A stretch of DNA of 52,972 bases from Oscillospiraceae bacterium (GCA_015065685.1 SVPU01000010.1:1-52972), one strand, 5' to 3'; shown: positions 35,657 through 45,259, counted from the stretch's first letter. Notes: generated from the letters alone by a model not told the origin. Numbers and translations are program-made.

Positions 35657-36744
35657 AAAACACCATTGGAAACAATGTGGCAGTAACCATTTTTGGCGAG
35701 AGCCACGGCCAAGCAATAGGTGCTGTGATAGATGGCTTAGCAGCGGGAATAAAGGTGGATACAGATTTTATTGAGAGTCAGTTATCTTTAAGGCGTCCTA
35801 ATGGAAGCATCTCAACCGCTAGAAGCGAAGCGGATAAATTTAATATCGTGAGCGGTGTGTTTGGCGGTTACACAACAGGAACACCGATTTGCATTGTAAT
35901 CCCTAATGAAGATAAAAAATCTAAGGATTATAGTGAAATCAAGGGAAAAGCGCGTCCGTCTCACGCGGATTTTACAGCCTTTTCAAAATATAACGGCTTT
36001 GAGGACTATCGCGGTGGGGGACATTTCTCCGGCAGAATAACAGCTGCCATAGTTGCCGCAGGTGCAATCATAATATCCGCCTTAAAGCAAAAGGGTATCA
36101 ACATCGGAACACATATTTCGCGTTGCGCTCAGATTGATGATATTAGTTTTAGTGATTATTTGAGCGATATTGAAAGCTTAAATAAAAAACAGTTTGCAGT
36201 TTTAGATGATAATATCGGCCAAGAAATGCAGAATAGAATAATTGCTGCTAAAACCGATGGCGATAGCGTTGGCGGAGTTCTTGAAACAGTGGTTTTAGGT
36301 CTACCGTCAGGTATTGGAGAGCCTTGGTTTGACACGCTTGAGGGAATGCTTTCGCACGCTTTGTTTTCGGTGCCTGCTGTAAAGGGTGTTGAATTCGGCG
36401 CTGGCTTTGCTATTGCCGATATGAAGGGCAGCGCTGCTAACGATGCCTTTGCTATTGAAAACAAGGAAATAGTAACAACCACTAATAACAATGGCGGTAT
36501 CAATGGTGGAATAAGCAATGGAATGCCCATAGTTTTCAGATGTGCGGTGAAACCAACGCCAACGATTTTAAAACTGCAGAAAACTGTGGATTTTGAAAAT
36601 ATGAAAGAAATTGAGTTTAAAGCGAGCGGCAGACACGACCCTTGCATAGTTCACAGAGCGCGAGTTGTGGTTGACAGTATCACAGCAATCGTTTTATGTG
36701 ATATGTTGTCTACTAAGTTCGGCACAGATTGGTTGGTAAGCTAA
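35653..36744 (+). CDS. aroC: Chorismate synthase
   Basis: 363 residues. GESHGQAIGAVIDGLAAG near the N-terminus, RPSHADFTAFSKY (with the flavin-site histidine region), RGGGHFSGRITAA, and the C-terminal NGGINGGISNGMPIVFR and SGRHDPCIVHRARVV are family signatures. It removes phosphate from EPSP to give chorismate and needs reduced FMN. It is translationally coupled on both sides (ATGA with aroB, TAATG with aroE-aroK). Confidence 0.95.
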   Translation: MKNTIGNNVAVTIFGESHGQAIGAVIDGLAAGIKVDTDFIESQLSLRRPNGSISTARSEADKFNIVSGVFGGYTTGTPICIVIPNEDKKSKDYSEIKGKARPSHADFTAFSKYNGFEDYRGGGHFSGRITAAIVAAGAIIISALKQKGINIGTHISRCAQIDDISFSDYLSDIESLNKKQFAVLDDNIGQEMQNRIIAAKTDGDSVGGVLETVVLGLPSGIGEPWFDTLEGMLSHALFSVPAVKGVEFGAGFAIADMKGSAANDAFAIENKEIVTTTNNNGGINGGISNGMPIVFRCAVKPTPTILKLQKTVDFENMKEIEFKASGRHDPCIVHRARVVVDSITAIVLCDMLSTKFGTDWLVS

Positions 36745-37997
36745 TGGAATACGGTTGTATTGGCAAAAAGCTCTCTCACAGTTTTTCAAAATTAATTCAT
36801 AATGAGTTAGCAGATTATGAATATGAACTCAAAGAAATTGATGAAAACGAGTTAGATGAGTTTTTTGAAAAATCTGATTTTAAGGCAATTAACGTTACAA
36901 TACCTTACAAATTGGATGTAATCAAATATTTAGATTTCATTGATGATACTGCACGCGATATAGGTGCCGTTAATACCATCGTTAATAAAAACGGCAAGCT
37001 ATATGGCTATAATACCGATTTTTTAGGGCTCAAGGCATTGATTGAGTTTGCAAAAATCAGTCTTTTAAATAAAAAGGTTTTAATTTTGGGAACAGGCGGC
37101 ACCTCTCTCACAGCAATGGCCGTTGCAAAGGCTATGGGAGCTAATGAGGTTATTCGTGTTTCGCGTTCAAGCTCGCAAGATACCATTACTTATGAATGTG
37201 CCGAAAAGTGTCATACAGATGCAGACATAATTATTAACACAACGCCTTGCGGAATGTTTCCCAATATAGGCACCTCTGCTATTAATCTTGATGACTTTAA
37301 TAAGCTTTCGGGTGTTGTTGATGCAGTTTATAATCCACTTGCTTCACAGCTTATAGTAAGCGCAAAGCAAAAAGGAATAAACGCAATCGGCGGTTTATAT
37401 ATGCTTGTGGCCCAAGCGGTTTTTGCGGTTGAAAAATTTTTAGAAAAAGAGTTTGAGTTTTCAGAAATTGAGCGCATTTTTAATAAGCTTTTTAAGCAAA
37501 AACAAAATTTGTGCTTAATTGGAATGCCCTCTTGCGGCAAGACAACAATCGGCAAAGAAATTGCGCGCGAGCTCCAAAAAGAGTTTATTGATAGCGATGA
37601 AGAAATAGTAAAGCTCACTAAAATGTCAATACCGGATATTTTCGAAAATTACGGTGAAGCGCATTTCAGAGAGCTGGAGTCTATGGTAATAGCAAACCTT
37701 GCATTAAAGCAGAATTGCGTTATTGCAACGGGTGGCGGCTCGGTTTTGAATAAGAGAAATGTTGAACTATTAAAGCAAAACGGTATGCTGATATTTTTAG
37801 ACAGACCCATAGAACAGCTTATCACCACAGATGACCGTCCGCTTTCGAGCAGCAGAGAGCTTCTTGAAAAAAGATATAAAGAGAGATACGGAATATATCT
37901 TTCTGTCGCAGACAAAGTGGTAAACATACATTCAGATATACAAAAAAATATTAATTTGGTTAAAGAAGGCTTTTTAAATGAAAATTCTTGTAATTAA
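36744..37997 (+). CDS. Fused shikimate dehydrogenase-shikimate kinase
   Basis: 417 residues joining two enzymes. Residues 1-250 are AroE: GCIGKKLSHSFSKLIHN, KAINVTIPYKLDVI with the catalytic Lys, GYNTDFLG, and an NADP-site GTGGTS. Residues about 255-417 are AroK: P-loop LIGMPSCGKTTIGKEIA at about 259, FIDSDEEIV, FRELESMV and IATGGGSVL, then LDRP. It would reduce 3-dehydroshikimate and then phosphorylate shikimate. The ATG at 36744 overlaps the aroC stop (TAATG); a start at 36729 would lie inside aroC without benefit. The order AroE then AroK in one chain is uncommon. Confidence 0.93.
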   Translation: MEYGCIGKKLSHSFSKLIHNELADYEYELKEIDENELDEFFEKSDFKAINVTIPYKLDVIKYLDFIDDTARDIGAVNTIVNKNGKLYGYNTDFLGLKALIEFAKISLLNKKVLILGTGGTSLTAMAVAKAMGANEVIRVSRSSSQDTITYECAEKCHTDADIIINTTPCGMFPNIGTSAINLDDFNKLSGVVDAVYNPLASQLIVSAKQKGINAIGGLYMLVAQAVFAVEKFLEKEFEFSEIERIFNKLFKQKQNLCLIGMPSCGKTTIGKEIARELQKEFIDSDEEIVKLTKMSIPDIFENYGEAHFRELESMVIANLALKQNCVIATGGGSVLNKRNVELLKQNGMLIFLDRPIEQLITTDDRPLSSSRELLEKRYKERYGIYLSVADKVVNIHSDIQKNINLVKEGFLNENSCN

Positions 37998-38415
37998 CGG
38001 CCCGAATTTAAATATGTTAGGGGTTAGAGAGCCCGAGATTTACGGCAAGGAAACCTACGAAACACTTTGTGAGAGCATAAAGGATCATGCCAACAAAAAG
38101 GGAATTGAGGTAGAGCTTTTTCAGTCTAACCACGAGGGTGCCTTGGTGGATGAAATCCAAGCCGCTTATAAAAGGTTTGATGGAATAGTAATCAATCCCG
38201 CGGCTTACACTCACACAAGTGTTGCTCTGCTTGATGCAGTTAAAGCAGTGGGAATTCCAACCGTTGAGGTGCATATTTCTGCAGTGGATACCCGTGAGGA
38301 TTTCAGACAAATAAGCTATATCAGAAAGGCTTGCGTTAAAACAATTAGCGGCAAGGGACTAAAGGGCTATTTAGAAGCCATAGATTTTTTGATTGGGATG
38401 CTCGGTGAAAATTAA
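37978..38415 (+). CDS. aroQ: 3-dehydroquinate dehydratase, type II
   Basis: 145 residues. VINGPNLNMLGVREPEIYG at the start holds the catalytic Tyr region, QSNHEGALVDEIQ and the block NPAAYTHTSVALLDA follow, and EVHISAVDTREDFRQ closes the active site. It dehydrates 3-dehydroquinate to 3-dehydroshikimate. Its ATG lies 20 bases inside the end of the aroE-aroK fusion, and its stop overlaps aroA (TAATG). Confidence 0.95.
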   Translation: MKILVINGPNLNMLGVREPEIYGKETYETLCESIKDHANKKGIEVELFQSNHEGALVDEIQAAYKRFDGIVINPAAYTHTSVALLDAVKAVGIPTVEVHISAVDTREDFRQISYIRKACVKTISGKGLKGYLEAIDFLIGMLGEN

Positions 38416-39620
38416 TGACAGTTTTAATTGAAAAAGGAACGGCTGCGGGCAGAGTTAAAGCGCCGCCCTCTAAAAGTATGGCGCACCGATATCTTATTTG
38501 CGGCGCATTTTCGGGGAAAAGCCTTATAAAAGGCATTGAATTATCGCAAGATATTAAGGCCACTTTAGAATGTCTCTCATCCCTCGGAGCAGAAATAAAG
38601 ATGAGCGGCGGTAACATAGAAATCGGTGGTATAGATTTTAAAAATTTAAAATCCAATGTTTTGTTTTGCAATGAAAGCGGTAGCACCTTAAGGTTTTTAT
38701 TGCCCGTTTGTTTGCTTTTTGATAAGGAAATAACGCTAAAGGGCAGTGAAAGACTATTTTCACGCTCGCTATCGGTTTATAAAGAGCTTTGCGAATCGCA
38801 GGGAATTTATTTCAGCGAAACCACGACCGGTGTTACGGTTAAAGGAAAGCTACAAAGCGGTAAATATTCGGTTCGCGGAGATATTTCGAGTCAGTTTATA
38901 AGTGGACTGATTTTTGCGTTATCGTGTTTGCAAGGAGAGAGCACCATTGAAATCACGGGTGATATTGAAAGCGGGTCTTATTTATCACTCACAATAAAAG
39001 CACTTGCTGATTTTGGTGTGAGAGTTAGCCGAATTGATGAACGCACCATATTTATTAAGGGCGGAATTGCTTATAAAAATCGTGAGATTTCGGTGGAGGG
39101 CGATTATTCGAATGCTGCTTTTTTAGAAGCGTTTAACTATCTGGGCGGAAATGTTGTTGTTAAGGGACTTAAAGCCGATAGTCTGCAAGGGGATAGAGTT
39201 TATAAGAGAATCTTTGATTTGCTCGAAAGCGGAACGCCCACTGTGGATGTTTCGGACTGCCCCGATTTAGCGCCCATTTTAATAACTATGGCAGCCATAA
39301 AAAACGGAGCAGTTTTCACAGGCACCAAAAGGCTTAAAATTAAAGAGAGCGACCGTGGTGCTGCGATGAGCAGTGAGCTTTCAAAATTCGGTTGCAGTGT
39401 TTTGGTGGAAGAAAACAGGATAACTGTTGAAAAAAGAGAAATAAAGAAACCGCGAACTGTTTTATTAGGTCATAACGACCACCGCATTGTAATGTCGCTT
39501 GCGGTTATATCAACACTAACGGGCGGTGAAATTCTTGGTGCCGAGGCGGTTAGCAAAAGTTTTCCTGATTTCTTCGAAAAACTAAAAACTCTCGGCATAG
39601 ATATCAAGGTGAAGAAATAG
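38415..39620 (+). CDS. aroA: EPSP synthase (3-phosphoshikimate 1-carboxyvinyltransferase)
   Basis: 401 residues. KAPPSKSMAHRYLICGAFS near the N-terminus, LFCNESGSTLRFLLPV, the central RGDISSQFISGLIFAL, then KIKESDRGAAMSSEL and LGHNDHRIVMSLAV are conserved in AroA. It joins shikimate-3-phosphate and PEP. The segment after LFCN reads ESGSTLRF rather than the NAGT-x-x-R of classical enzymes, as in many Firmicutes. Overlaps its neighbours by one base each side. Confidence 0.94.
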   Translation: MTVLIEKGTAAGRVKAPPSKSMAHRYLICGAFSGKSLIKGIELSQDIKATLECLSSLGAEIKMSGGNIEIGGIDFKNLKSNVLFCNESGSTLRFLLPVCLLFDKEITLKGSERLFSRSLSVYKELCESQGIYFSETTTGVTVKGKLQSGKYSVRGDISSQFISGLIFALSCLQGESTIEITGDIESGSYLSLTIKALADFGVRVSRIDERTIFIKGGIAYKNREISVEGDYSNAAFLEAFNYLGGNVVVKGLKADSLQGDRVYKRIFDLLESGTPTVDVSDCPDLAPILITMAAIKNGAVFTGTKRLKIKESDRGAAMSSELSKFGCSVLVEENRITVEKREIKKPRTVLLGHNDHRIVMSLAVISTLTGGEILGAEAVSKSFPDFFEKLKTLGIDIKVKK

Positions 39621-40480
39621 TGAAATTAATTAAAAAAGTAAATATTTTGATTGTGGGCTTAGGCCTTTTGGGCGGAAGCTATGCCAAAGCGCTTAAAAGA
39701 CTGGGCTTTACTGTTAAAGCAATAACCAAAGATAAAGCTTCGGTTGAATATGCTTTAGAAAACGGCATAATCGATTATGGCACCACCGAAATCGAGCCTG
39801 AGATTATAGGCGAGGCAGATTTAGTTATTTTTGCGCTTTATCCACACATTTTTACCGAATGGATAAAAGAACATCAGCAGTACTTTAAAAGCGGTGCGGT
39901 ACTCACCGATGTTACGGGTGTTAAGGGCTGCATTGTTGAACATATTCAAAGTATTTTAAGAAATGATGTTGAATATATCGCGGCTCACCCAATGGCCGGT
40001 AAAGAGGTATCGGGTGTTGAGAACAGTGATGATTCAATTTTTAAAGGTGCTAACTATATTGTTGTTCCAACCGAGAAAAACACCCCTGAGGCGATAGAAC
40101 TTTGCAGAAATTTGGGCGAGCTTTTGGGCTTTAAGCAGGTTGCGGAATTATCGGTTACAGAGCACGATAAAATGATAGCCTTTCTCTCGCAGTTAACTCA
40201 CTGTATAGCAGTTTCTTTAATGTGCAGCAACGATTCGGAGGGGTTGGAGGCTTATACGGGAGACTCTTTCAGAGACCTCACAAGAATCGCAAGAATCAAT
40301 GATGAAATGTGGAGTGAGTTGTTTTTAAGCAACAAACAACCGCTTCTTGATGAAATGGATAAATTCAGAGCTTCCTTTGATGCTCTTTATGAGAAAATTA
40401 AAAGCAACGACCGTGACGCTGTTCGCGAAATGATGAAAATTTCAACTAAACGCCGCGCTCTGTTTGATAAAAAAATATAG
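39620..40480 (+). CDS. tyrA: Prephenate dehydrogenase
   Basis: 286 residues. NAD site ILIVGLGLLGGSYAKALKRLG at the N-terminus, LVIFALYPH, LTDVTGVKG, AAHPMAGKEVSGVENS and the C-terminal helical domain with FLSQLTHCIAVSL and GDSFRDLTRIA. It oxidatively decarboxylates prephenate to 4-hydroxyphenylpyruvate, the tyrosine branch. No ACT domain is present. The GTG start overlaps the aroA stop (TAGTG). Confidence 0.93.
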   Translation: MKLIKKVNILIVGLGLLGGSYAKALKRLGFTVKAITKDKASVEYALENGIIDYGTTEIEPEIIGEADLVIFALYPHIFTEWIKEHQQYFKSGAVLTDVTGVKGCIVEHIQSILRNDVEYIAAHPMAGKEVSGVENSDDSIFKGANYIVVPTEKNTPEAIELCRNLGELLGFKQVAELSVTEHDKMIAFLSQLTHCIAVSLMCSNDSEGLEAYTGDSFRDLTRIARINDEMWSELFLSNKQPLLDEMDKFRASFDALYEKIKSNDRDAVREMMKISTKRRALFDKKI

Positions 40481-40496
40481 TTTAGGAGAAATATTT

Positions 40497-41522
40497 ATGG
40501 AATTTTTAAGAAAACTACCGATTCCTCAGCAAATTAAAAACCGTTATCCCTTAACCGAGGAATTAGCAAAATTAAAGCAACAAAGAGATAACGAAATTAA
40601 AGATATTTTTGAGGGCAAGAGCGATAAATTTATGCTAATAATCGGTCCGTGCTCGGCCGACAACAGAGAAGCGGTGCTTGATTATATCTCAAGACTTCGC
40701 TTGCTTCAGGATGAGGTTAAGGATAAAATATTCATCATTCCGAGAATTTATACAAATAAGCCTCGCACTACGGGGGATGGATACAAGGGTATGCTCCATC
40801 AACCCGACCCTGATGAGAGACCTGATATGCTAAAGGGCATATTAGCAATCAGAGATTTGCATATGAGTGCTATTAAGGACTATGGCTTCACCTGTGCAGA
40901 TGAGATGCTTTATCCCGAGAATTACCGCTATCTTTCGGATATTTTGGGCTATGTTGCAATTGGTGCACGCTCGGTTGAAAATCAGCAGCACAGACTCACT
41001 TCAAGCGGAATTAATATTCCCGTTGGAATGAAAAACCCAACCGGCGGCGATTTATCTGTAATGATGAACGCAATAACCGCAGCTCAACATAAGCACACCT
41101 TTATTTATAGAGGCTGGGAGGTTATGAGTGATGGTAACCCGCTTGCACACGCTATTATGAGAGGCTACACCGATTATTCGGGCAAAAGCATTTCTAATTA
41201 TCATTATGAAGACTTGGTTAAGCTGAACGAATTATATAAAAATTCAGGTCTTGCAAACCCTGCCGCTATTATAGACACAAACCACGCAAACTCAGGCAAG
41301 AAATATCTTGAGCAGGTGAGAATTGCTAAGGATATTGTGTATAGCAGAAATCATAACGATGAGATTAAGAGCCTTGTTAAAGGCCTTATGATTGAAAGCT
41401 ATATTGAGGATGGCGCACAAAAGATTGGCGAGCATATTTACGGTAAATCCATAACCGATCCATGTCTCGGCTGGGAAAAGACAAAAGACTTGGTGCTTAA
41501 CCTTGCTGATACAATTAAATAA
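40497..41522 (+). CDS. DAHP synthase, class I (AroF/G/H type)
   Basis: 341 residues. LIIGPCSADNREAVLDYI, PRIYTNKPRTTGDGYKG, ADEMLYPENYRYLSDI, AIGARSVENQQHR, VGMKNPTGGDL and IDTNHANSGKK with the metal histidine match the class I enzyme that condenses PEP and erythrose-4-phosphate, the entry to the pathway. The ATG at 40497 follows TAGGAGAAA; the upstream ATG at 40464 lies inside tyrA. Last gene of the operon; a shared terminator follows. Feedback class (Phe, Tyr or Trp) cannot be told. Confidence 0.93.
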   Translation: MEFLRKLPIPQQIKNRYPLTEELAKLKQQRDNEIKDIFEGKSDKFMLIIGPCSADNREAVLDYISRLRLLQDEVKDKIFIIPRIYTNKPRTTGDGYKGMLHQPDPDERPDMLKGILAIRDLHMSAIKDYGFTCADEMLYPENYRYLSDILGYVAIGARSVENQQHRLTSSGINIPVGMKNPTGGDLSVMMNAITAAQHKHTFIYRGWEVMSDGNPLAHAIMRGYTDYSGKSISNYHYEDLVKLNELYKNSGLANPAAIIDTNHANSGKKYLEQVRIAKDIVYSRNHNDEIKSLVKGLMIESYIEDGAQKIGEHIYGKSITDPCLGWEKTKDLVLNLADTIK

Positions 41523-41524
41523 GA

Positions 41525-41560
41525 AAAAAAGAAGGCTCATTTTATGAGCCTTCTTTTTTA
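41525..41560. terminator. Bidirectional terminator of the aromatic operon and the solute-binding protein genes
   Basis: GAAGGCTCAT (41531-41540) pairs with ATGAGCCTTC (41544-41553), flanked by an A run on the left and a T run on the right, so it works for transcription from both sides. Confidence 0.9.
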
Positions 41561-41578
41561 TGTGGTTAATAATTATTT

Positions 41579-43774
41579 TTAATTGAATTCACTGTAAATC
41601 TTTTGAAGATTTGCTTCGATAATAGTTGAATAAACGTTAACTCTTGAATCAACGTTTGCAACACCACAGGTGGCGAGGTAGTAGTTTTCATAATAATAAT
41701 TATAGTCGCCACCGAAGTTTGTTATAGCATGTGAGAGTTGGAAGGTTTTGGGTTGTGCCCAAAGATAATTGTTAAATTCCGCAACCGAATTACTCATCCA
41801 AATAGGATAATCTTTTGGAGCGTAATCAGGATTTTGCCAATATTCAAGAACATAAGAAGCAGCTTCGATGTTTCTGGCGCCGTCAACAAATCCCCAAAGT
41901 TGAGCGTCACAAGGAACAACAATTTCACCGTCAGGTGTGGGAAGAGGAGCAAATCCCACATTGAAATCAAGATTGTCAAGTTGACCGGCTTGTAAAATCC
42001 AGTTATCAACAACATACATTGCACATTCTTCGTTCTTAAAGGTACCGTGGTCGCCGTAGTGAAGAATTTGGTGTTCGCCGCAAAGTGAAATATTGTTAAG
42101 CCACTTGTAACCGTTGCGGTAAATCTGATTTGATGTGTTGTTTACTAATCTACCGTTTTTATCAAAGATAACACCGTCCACACCGCATGTTTGAACAAGT
42201 CTATGACCCTGATAACCCGCCGAAACAGGATAAATATTTGTTCTTGCGAGAAGTTTTTTGCCGAGTTTTACGAAATTATCCCAATTCCAAGTTCCTTCTT
42301 GCCAATATTCATACGGAGTTTTAAGATCAGCAAAATCGAAAATATCTTTATTATAAAGCATAACACCCATATTCATATGAACTGAATTTTTAAAGATGGC
42401 ACCGTATTGTGTACCGTTCCATTTGAGTTTATTCATAGTTTCAAGGTCTAAAACATCGGAGTTTGAAAGGTCGAGTTTACTCTCGGAAAGAGGGCGGAAC
42501 AAACCCTGTAGATACATTGAAGGATATGTGGTGGATGTTGTGGCACAGGCAATATCGGGAGCGGCACCCATAACACGCAGAGACGCAACCTTCTGAACAT
42601 AAGCGCTAGCGTCATCTGTCCAGTCAGCCACAATGAATTTTGTTTTAATGCCGGTTTTTTCTTGGAAATTTTCCATCTGGATTAATTCGCGCTCTGAAGG
42701 AGTCCACCAAGTAACGATAGAAACAGTTGTTTTACCGTCTTTATATTTTGCAGGAACTCTTTCAAGCAATGTTAGTTTTCTCATAACAGCCAGATATTCA
42801 CCAATAGCAGTTTTATATATATTGTTATATGCATTGGCGTTGGCTTTTTGAGTAGCATTGCCATTATTTAGTGCATGGGCTATAAAATCGGCATAAGAAG
42901 TTTTGATTACCGAACCAAAGGTATAAAAAGCGCCGGATTTAACGTATGGAACAATAGTATATTGTTTAGCAGAGTTTTTAATGGATATATTACTTATATC
43001 AACAGCCTTAATAGCATCTTCTGCAAATGTTATATTAGCATCTGCATTACTAATGTCATTTTCATTGTAGTCGTTACCCTGTCTGTAAACTAAAGCACCT
43101 TTTGTTGTAACAACATCTATATCAACAATACCATCTGAGGGAAAGTCCAAGTTAACCCTCAATTTATTGCTACCAAAGCTTCCCTGTATCCCTGAAGCAC
43201 CCAAACCGAATTCGCCTTCACCAACACTGTAAGGAGTCGAAGCTTCCCAGTGTCCTTCTTCGGCAGCTTTAAGGTTGGGAGTCGATTGACCTTCATATGC
43301 GGGGCTACCTGTTAAAGCATAATATGCATCAAGAATAGCGTTAATTTCCGCATTATATGTTTGACCGTCTTTTTTAGAAACCAACCATTCGGTATAAGAA
43401 ACTGTGAAGGGTTCGGCGTATAATTTACCACCGTTAACAACTGCATATGGCTTTACACAGAAAACATTTTTAATACCTGCAAGGGATATTCCTGAAATTG
43501 AAAAGGCGGCATTATTACTTAAACCGTTAATGTCGGTAGCGGTTGATTCGCCTTTGTCTTGGCGCCAAACCAAAGCACCGTATCCGGTTGCATCGGCATT
43601 TGCTGTTATTTTAAAAGATACGTTATAGAAGAATTTAAAAGAACCTGTGAGAGTTCCTTTAGTTGCAGTAACCGAAGCCGCAGTAACTACAGAGGTACCT
43701 GTAAATATCGTGCATATCATAGAGAAAAACAGTACGATTGCCAAACATTTGCTAATAAAATTTTTCTTTTTCAT
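41579..43774 (-). CDS. Large family 1 extracellular solute-binding protein with duplicated N-terminal domain
   Basis: 731 residues. A signal peptide (MKKKNFISKCLAIVLFF to about residue 33, no lipobox) is followed by two related ~130-residue segments: one with GALVWRQDKGES and VKPYAVVNGGKLYAEPFTVS, the second with GALVYRQGNDYNE and IVPYVKSGAFYTFGSVIK. From about residue 340 a family 1 sugar-binding-type domain begins (VSIVTWWTPSERELIQMENF, later GAAPDIACATTS, YNKDIFDFADLK). The start follows AAAGGTGG. It lies 12 bases after the second binding-protein gene, and no ABC permease or ATPase is nearby. Function as a sugar binder is a family-level inference; the N-terminal repeats are unrecognised. 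Confidence 0.8.
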   Translation of the reverse strand: MKKKNFISKCLAIVLFFSMICTIFTGTSVVTAASVTATKGTLTGSFKFFYNVSFKITANADATGYGALVWRQDKGESTATDINGLSNNAAFSISGISLAGIKNVFCVKPYAVVNGGKLYAEPFTVSYTEWLVSKKDGQTYNAEINAILDAYYALTGSPAYEGQSTPNLKAAEEGHWEASTPYSVGEGEFGLGASGIQGSFGSNKLRVNLDFPSDGIVDIDVVTTKGALVYRQGNDYNENDISNADANITFAEDAIKAVDISNISIKNSAKQYTIVPYVKSGAFYTFGSVIKTSYADFIAHALNNGNATQKANANAYNNIYKTAIGEYLAVMRKLTLLERVPAKYKDGKTTVSIVTWWTPSERELIQMENFQEKTGIKTKFIVADWTDDASAYVQKVASLRVMGAAPDIACATTSTTYPSMYLQGLFRPLSESKLDLSNSDVLDLETMNKLKWNGTQYGAIFKNSVHMNMGVMLYNKDIFDFADLKTPYEYWQEGTWNWDNFVKLGKKLLARTNIYPVSAGYQGHRLVQTCGVDGVIFDKNGRLVNNTSNQIYRNGYKWLNNISLCGEHQILHYGDHGTFKNEECAMYVVDNWILQAGQLDNLDFNVGFAPLPTPDGEIVVPCDAQLWGFVDGARNIEAASYVLEYWQNPDYAPKDYPIWMSNSVAEFNNYLWAQPKTFQLSHAITNFGGDYNYYYENYYLATCGVANVDSRVNVYSTIIEANLQKIYSEFN

Positions 43775-43786
43775 AATGACCACCTT

Positions 43787-45259
43787 TTAATCTTTTTTAA
43801 CGATAAATGAAAAATCAATATATCCGTTTTCGGCTTCCATCACAACATTGCTCAGGGCTTTAGAATAGGCAAGGTCGGTTGTTTGGAAAAGGATTGGAAC
43901 TATATTGGCATTTCTTAAAATGTTTTCTTGAATTTTATCCAACGGCTCATTATTATAAGCCACACCGAATTTATTTAGATATTCATAAATCTCGTGGCTA
44001 TCTGCACGAACGGGGAACAGCGCCATTTTATAGGTCTGACTTTTAAGCTCGGGGGTGAGAAGTGAGCTTTTTGAAACCGCCTCAATATTAACAAAGGCTG
44101 AAAGGTTGCTCTGCCAATGGCCAACAATATCTGTTACGGTGTTTTTAATGAATCCGTCATCATAATAATAAAGAACTACATCCGATGGGAATTTCTTACC
44201 CTCTAATTTTTCGAGCTCTTTTAAATAAAGCTGTTTAGCAACCTCTTTGTTATATGGTGTTAATCCTGTTGCAGTTTGCTCCGATTCGAAAATGTGCGGA
44301 TAAATTGAGTTAGCAGCGGTATATCCGCTTGGTAAGCTGCCCGAAAAAATGCTTTTATCTATAAGCATTATAAATGATTTTCGCATATCAAGAGAAAAAT
44401 CATTGCTAAGGGTTAAAAACCAACAAATGTTTTCAACCGAGGTGCTTTGGAGTCCTATTTTTTCAATTTCGGGTTTAAGTGCAGAATCAACAAATGCCAT
44501 ATCAATGTGGTTTTTTTCCAGCTTTTCGAGTAGTGGGTCTTCGGTATCACAGGTGATAAAAACCGCGGCGTTTTTCGAAATGAAATCACCGCTATATTCT
44601 TCGTTTCGATAAAGCCTTATGCCAAACGGGTCTTTGCGCCAACGGGTTAATTCATAGCTTCCGTTGCTGAGCATATTGCTTGCAGTAAGCCCATATTTAC
44701 CCGCCGCATCACAGAAGAATTTTTCGTTACACGGCATTGCAACCGATGTGGCAAGACTTTCCTTAAAGTTGGGGTCGGCTTCACTAAGGGTTATTTTAAG
44801 CGTTTTTTCATTAACCGCCATAACGCCGAGCTGTTGGGAGGATAAGGTGCCGCTGTGAACTGCCTTGGCATTTTCTATTGCAAAAAGGCGAGATGCAAAG
44901 GGTGCCTTTGTTTCGGGCAAAAGCGCTCTTTTAAGGGCAAACTCAAAATCGAAAGCCGTTAGCTTTTCACCGTTGCTCCATTTAGCATCCTCTCTTATTT
45001 TAAAGGTGTATACAAGGCCGTTTTCCTTAAAGCTTTCTGCCGCGCCTAAAACGGTTTTTCCGTTACTGTCTTTTCTGAAAAGCCCTTCATAACAGTTTTT
45101 AATTATTAAAAGCTCGGAATCCTCCGAAGCGGTTTGAGGGTCAAGCGTGGAAGGGGTTTTCGGAAGCTCAAAATAAATATATTCATCATCTGTGCTGCTG
45201 CAACCAACGGCAGTTAAAATTAAACATAGGCTCAGAATTAAACTAATTATTCTTTTCAA
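43787..45259 (-). CDS. Family 5 peptide/nickel-type solute-binding lipoprotein
   Basis: 490 residues with a lipoprotein signal (IISLILSLCLILTAVGCSS, lipobox LTAVGC). The core is a family 5 substrate-binding domain: LPKTPSTLDPQTASEDSELLII, YEGLFRKDSNGK and IREDAKWSNGEKLTAFDFEFALKR are the OppA/DppA-like signature region. It starts with TTG after AAGGAAGGG. It sits 22 bases downstream of prfC. No oligopeptide permease genes accompany it, so it must use a transporter encoded elsewhere or act as a sensor. Confidence 0.85.
   Translation of the reverse strand: MKRIISLILSLCLILTAVGCSSTDDEYIYFELPKTPSTLDPQTASEDSELLIIKNCYEGLFRKDSNGKTVLGAAESFKENGLVYTFKIREDAKWSNGEKLTAFDFEFALKRALLPETKAPFASRLFAIENAKAVHSGTLSSQQLGVMAVNEKTLKITLSEADPNFKESLATSVAMPCNEKFFCDAAGKYGLTASNMLSNGSYELTRWRKDPFGIRLYRNEEYSGDFISKNAAVFITCDTEDPLLEKLEKNHIDMAFVDSALKPEIEKIGLQSTSVENICWFLTLSNDFSLDMRKSFIMLIDKSIFSGSLPSGYTAANSIYPHIFESEQTATGLTPYNKEVAKQLYLKELEKLEGKKFPSDVVLYYYDDGFIKNTVTDIVGHWQSNLSAFVNIEAVSKSSLLTPELKSQTYKMALFPVRADSHEIYEYLNKFGVAYNNEPLDKIQENILRNANIVPILFQTTDLAYSKALSNVVMEAENGYIDFSFIVKKD

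Noticed and set aside
35486-36647. Minus-strand frames opposite aroB and aroC
   Set aside because: They are antisense shadows of conserved enzymes with full motif sets on the plus strand.
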